DNA from: DSBN01 sp041686355
GTDB lineage: Bacteria > Spirochaetota > Spirochaetia > DSM-16054 > Sediminispirochaetaceae
Length of the DNA: 15,920 bases
NCBI GenBank assembly: GCA_041686355.1
Contig: JAWLDZ010000054.1
Location: 1 to 15,920, forward strand
Reading direction: 5' to 3'
Shown: one piece after another, positions 14,488 through 15,920 of the stretch
Layout: each line of letters opens with the position of its first letter
Numbering within the stretch: position 1 is the stretch's first letter
Translations under genes and position numbers: made by a program
The notes under the pieces: model-generated
Seen by the model: only the letters and a program-made list of their open reading frames with translations
Databases searched by the model: none
What the model was told of the DNA's origin: nothing

Positions 14488-15546
14488 ATGAACAGTATAC
14501 ACGATGCAGCCCCCGCCGGCGATTTCGACCTCCTTACTCCGGAGCTCGTGCTGAAGGCGGTGGAGGGGGCCTTCGGCCTTAGCTTAACCGGCAATATTAC
14601 CCAGTACAACAGCTACATCAACCGTGTGTACGAACTCCACAGCGAAGATGGACAGCGGTATATGGTAAAGTTCTACCGCCCCGGCCGTTGGAGCGAAGAG
14701 GCGATTCTCGAGGAACATACCTTCATTCAGGATTGCGTGGAGCTCGAGATTCCCACTGTAGCCCCCCTGCTCGACCCGGATGGGGACACCCTGGCCGTAG
14801 TGGAGGTGGTTGATTCGGCCCGGGAGGAACCAGAAACGACCGGAACAAGCACCGCCGGCTCAGAGCCTGCACGCCTGCAGGAGTATCCCTTTGCCCTCTT
14901 TCCCAAAAGGGGCGGCCGGAACTTCGATGCCGAGACAGAAGAGGATTGGCTTCGGCTGGGAGCACTGGTGGGGCGTATGCACACCGCAGCCCGGCAACGC
15001 AGTGCCGAGCTGCGGCAGTACTGCCTCCCCTCGCCTATTATCACTCAATGCCTGCAGGAACTTGACGAGGGGAACGCGGTGCACCCCGAGCACCGGCAGG
15101 AGTTTTTTGAACTGGCCTCGGAGATCCGCCGGCGCATTGAGCCCCTGTTTGAAGGGGTTGCGCTGCAGCGAGTGCATGGAGATTGTCACCGGGGAAACAT
15201 ACTCGAGCGGCCGGGTGAGGGACTCCTGCTGATCGACTTCGATGATATGATGATCGGACCTGCCGTCCAGGACCTGTGGCTCCTGCTGCCGGACCGGGCC
15301 GAGGAGAGCCCCAGGGAGTTCAACCTGATTGTCGAGGGCTACGAGCAGTTCCGCCCCTTCGACTACTCCCAGAAACAGCTGATAGAACCCCTCCGGGCCA
15401 TGCGCATGCTCTACTACCTGGCCTGGGAGGCGCGGCAGCGCAACGACCGCCGCTTCCGGACAGAGCACCCCCACTGGGGCAGCAGCGCCTACTGGAGCAA
15501 GGAGATCGAGGATCTGCGCGATCAGCTGCTGTATTGCGCCGAGTAA
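14488..15546 (+). CDS. srkA: Stress response kinase A (SrkA/YihE-like Ser/Thr protein kinase)
   Basis: The 352-residue protein follows E. coli SrkA (YihE) along its length. This is a phosphotransferase-fold protein kinase linked to survival under envelope and oxidative stress. Shared landmarks are NSYINRVYEL (41-50), VKFYRPGRWSEEAILEEH (60-77) with the likely ATP-binding K61, VHGDCHRGNIL (229-239) with catalytic D232, and the metal-binding IDFDDMMIGPAVQDLWLLL (249-267). LIEPLRAMRMLYYLAWEAR is also shared. An insertion of about 20 residues rich in Glu, Thr, Ser and Ala (about 108-131) lies in a loop of the N-lobe. Homoserine kinase type II and choline kinase share the fold but not these YihE-specific segments. 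The ribosome-binding site is weak and the gene starts 9 bp after the cyclophilin stop, which suggests translational coupling. Confidence 0.92.
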   Translation: MNSIHDAAPAGDFDLLTPELVLKAVEGAFGLSLTGNITQYNSYINRVYELHSEDGQRYMVKFYRPGRWSEEAILEEHTFIQDCVELEIPTVAPLLDPDGDTLAVVEVVDSAREEPETTGTSTAGSEPARLQEYPFALFPKRGGRNFDAETEEDWLRLGALVGRMHTAARQRSAELRQYCLPSPIITQCLQELDEGNAVHPEHRQEFFELASEIRRRIEPLFEGVALQRVHGDCHRGNILERPGEGLLLIDFDDMMIGPAVQDLWLLLPDRAEESPREFNLIVEGYEQFRPFDYSQKQLIEPLRAMRMLYYLAWEARQRNDRRFRTEHPHWGSSAYWSKEIEDLRDQLLYCAE

Positions 15547-15549
15547 ATA

Positions 15550-15576
15550 CAGGCGAGGGCTATCCGAACTCGCCTG
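15550..15576. terminator. Hairpin between convergent srkA and chemoreceptor genes
   Basis: CAGGCGAG (15550-15557) and CTCGCCTG (15569-15576) form a perfect 8-bp stem with an 11-nt loop, 4 bp after the srkA stop. The following sequence has only scattered T on either strand. It may be a weak bidirectional terminator for the two converging transcripts. Confidence 0.45.
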
Positions 15577-15613
15577 CAGAACCTCTCTTACGAACTTTTC
15601 TTACACAAGCTTC

Positions 15614-15920
15614 TTAAAATCGGTCAAAATCATCATCTTCAAGAGAAATTTGATCTTCCGGCTTTACAGGGGTAATCCCGGTCTCATCCATAGACTTTTG
15701 GCTGCTGTGATCCCATCCGGTACTGGTGCTCTTTTGAGACTGAGGACGGGCCTGTTGTTGGGTTTGATGTTGGGTTTGCTGACGCCCCTGCTGCCGTTGT
15801 CCTAAATTGTTCAGGTGACTCCCCTGGGTAAGGAGTTGCTGTCCCCTGCTACTATTACTCTTAGCAAGCTTGAACTGGGCGACCATACTTCTGAGCTGTT
15901 GTGCCTGTCCGGCAAGCTCT
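15614..15920 (-). CDS. Methyl-accepting chemotaxis protein, C-terminal end (partial)
   Basis: The gene runs off the end of the window, and only the last 101 or so residues are present. They open with ELAGQAQQLRSMVAQFKL, the standard end of the MCP cytoplasmic coiled coil. An unusually long tail follows, with a Gln-rich stretch (QQRQQ- and QTQQQ-like runs) and an acidic segment, ending in DDDFDRF. The last five residues, DFDRF, fit the x-aromatic-x-x-aromatic pattern of CheR/CheB-tethering pentapeptides such as NWETF. The receptor's ligand-binding and membrane parts lie outside the window. It converges on srkA. Confidence 0.82.
   Translation of the reverse strand, partial: ELAGQAQQLRSMVAQFKLAKSNSSRGQQLLTQGSHLNNLGQRQQGRQQTQHQTQQQARPQSQKSTSTGWDHSSQKSMDETGITPVKPEDQISLEDDDFDRF

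Noticed and set aside
13849..14502. 217-codon minus-strand frame over the cyclophilin gene
   Set aside because: It covers the promoter and the whole cyclophilin gene, whose active-site motifs are unambiguous on the plus strand.

Overview
The window looks like a chromosomal segment of a free-living bacterium with fairly high GC. It is most consistent with a spirochaete of the Spirochaeta type. The reasons are a chemoreceptor with a Gln-rich tail, abundant lipoproteins including one with a CsgG-like domain, a short four-domain S1 protein, and a bacterial acyl-ACP thioesterase. This assignment is an inference from gene style, with no marker gene to settle it. A run of exactly 100 N at 7356-7455 marks a scaffold gap of unknown true size.

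Left part (1-7263): an acyl-ACP thioesterase on the plus strand converges on a minus-strand block. Read in the direction of transcription, that block is tex (RNA-binding transcription/translation factor), a predicted lipoprotein of unknown function starting 10 bp after tex, then a large lipoprotein with its own promoter, then a zinc-ribbon SAM methyltransferase. The large lipoprotein combines an NTF2-like domain, nine EF-hand-like calcium loops and a CsgG/FlgO-like domain.

Middle (7264-7938): about 490 bp without a convincing gene. It holds a 12-bp minisatellite broken by the gap, a long imperfect hairpin and a second, unrelated 12-bp tandem repeat. A tRNA-Pro(GGG) gene with a clean intrinsic terminator follows.

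Right part (7939-15920): an RluA-family pseudouridine synthase converges on a four-domain S1 RNA-binding protein. Upstream of the S1 gene, on the same strand, lie a glucosyl-3-phosphoglycerate synthase (GpgS) fused to a complete PTS EIIA type-2 domain and an old-yellow-enzyme/disulfide-reductase fusion with a 4Fe-4S motif. Divergent from these is a two-gene plus-strand unit, a cyclophilin-type prolyl isomerase and the SrkA stress-response kinase. The window ends inside the C-terminus of a methyl-accepting chemotaxis protein.

The most interesting item is the GpgS-EIIA fusion. It places synthesis of the compatible solute glucosylglycerate under a domain whose known job is to carry a phosphohistidine signal from the PTS. 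This suggests direct coupling of osmolyte production to carbon, nitrogen or potassium status. The EF-hand/CsgG lipoprotein is second. The rest is mostly housekeeping.
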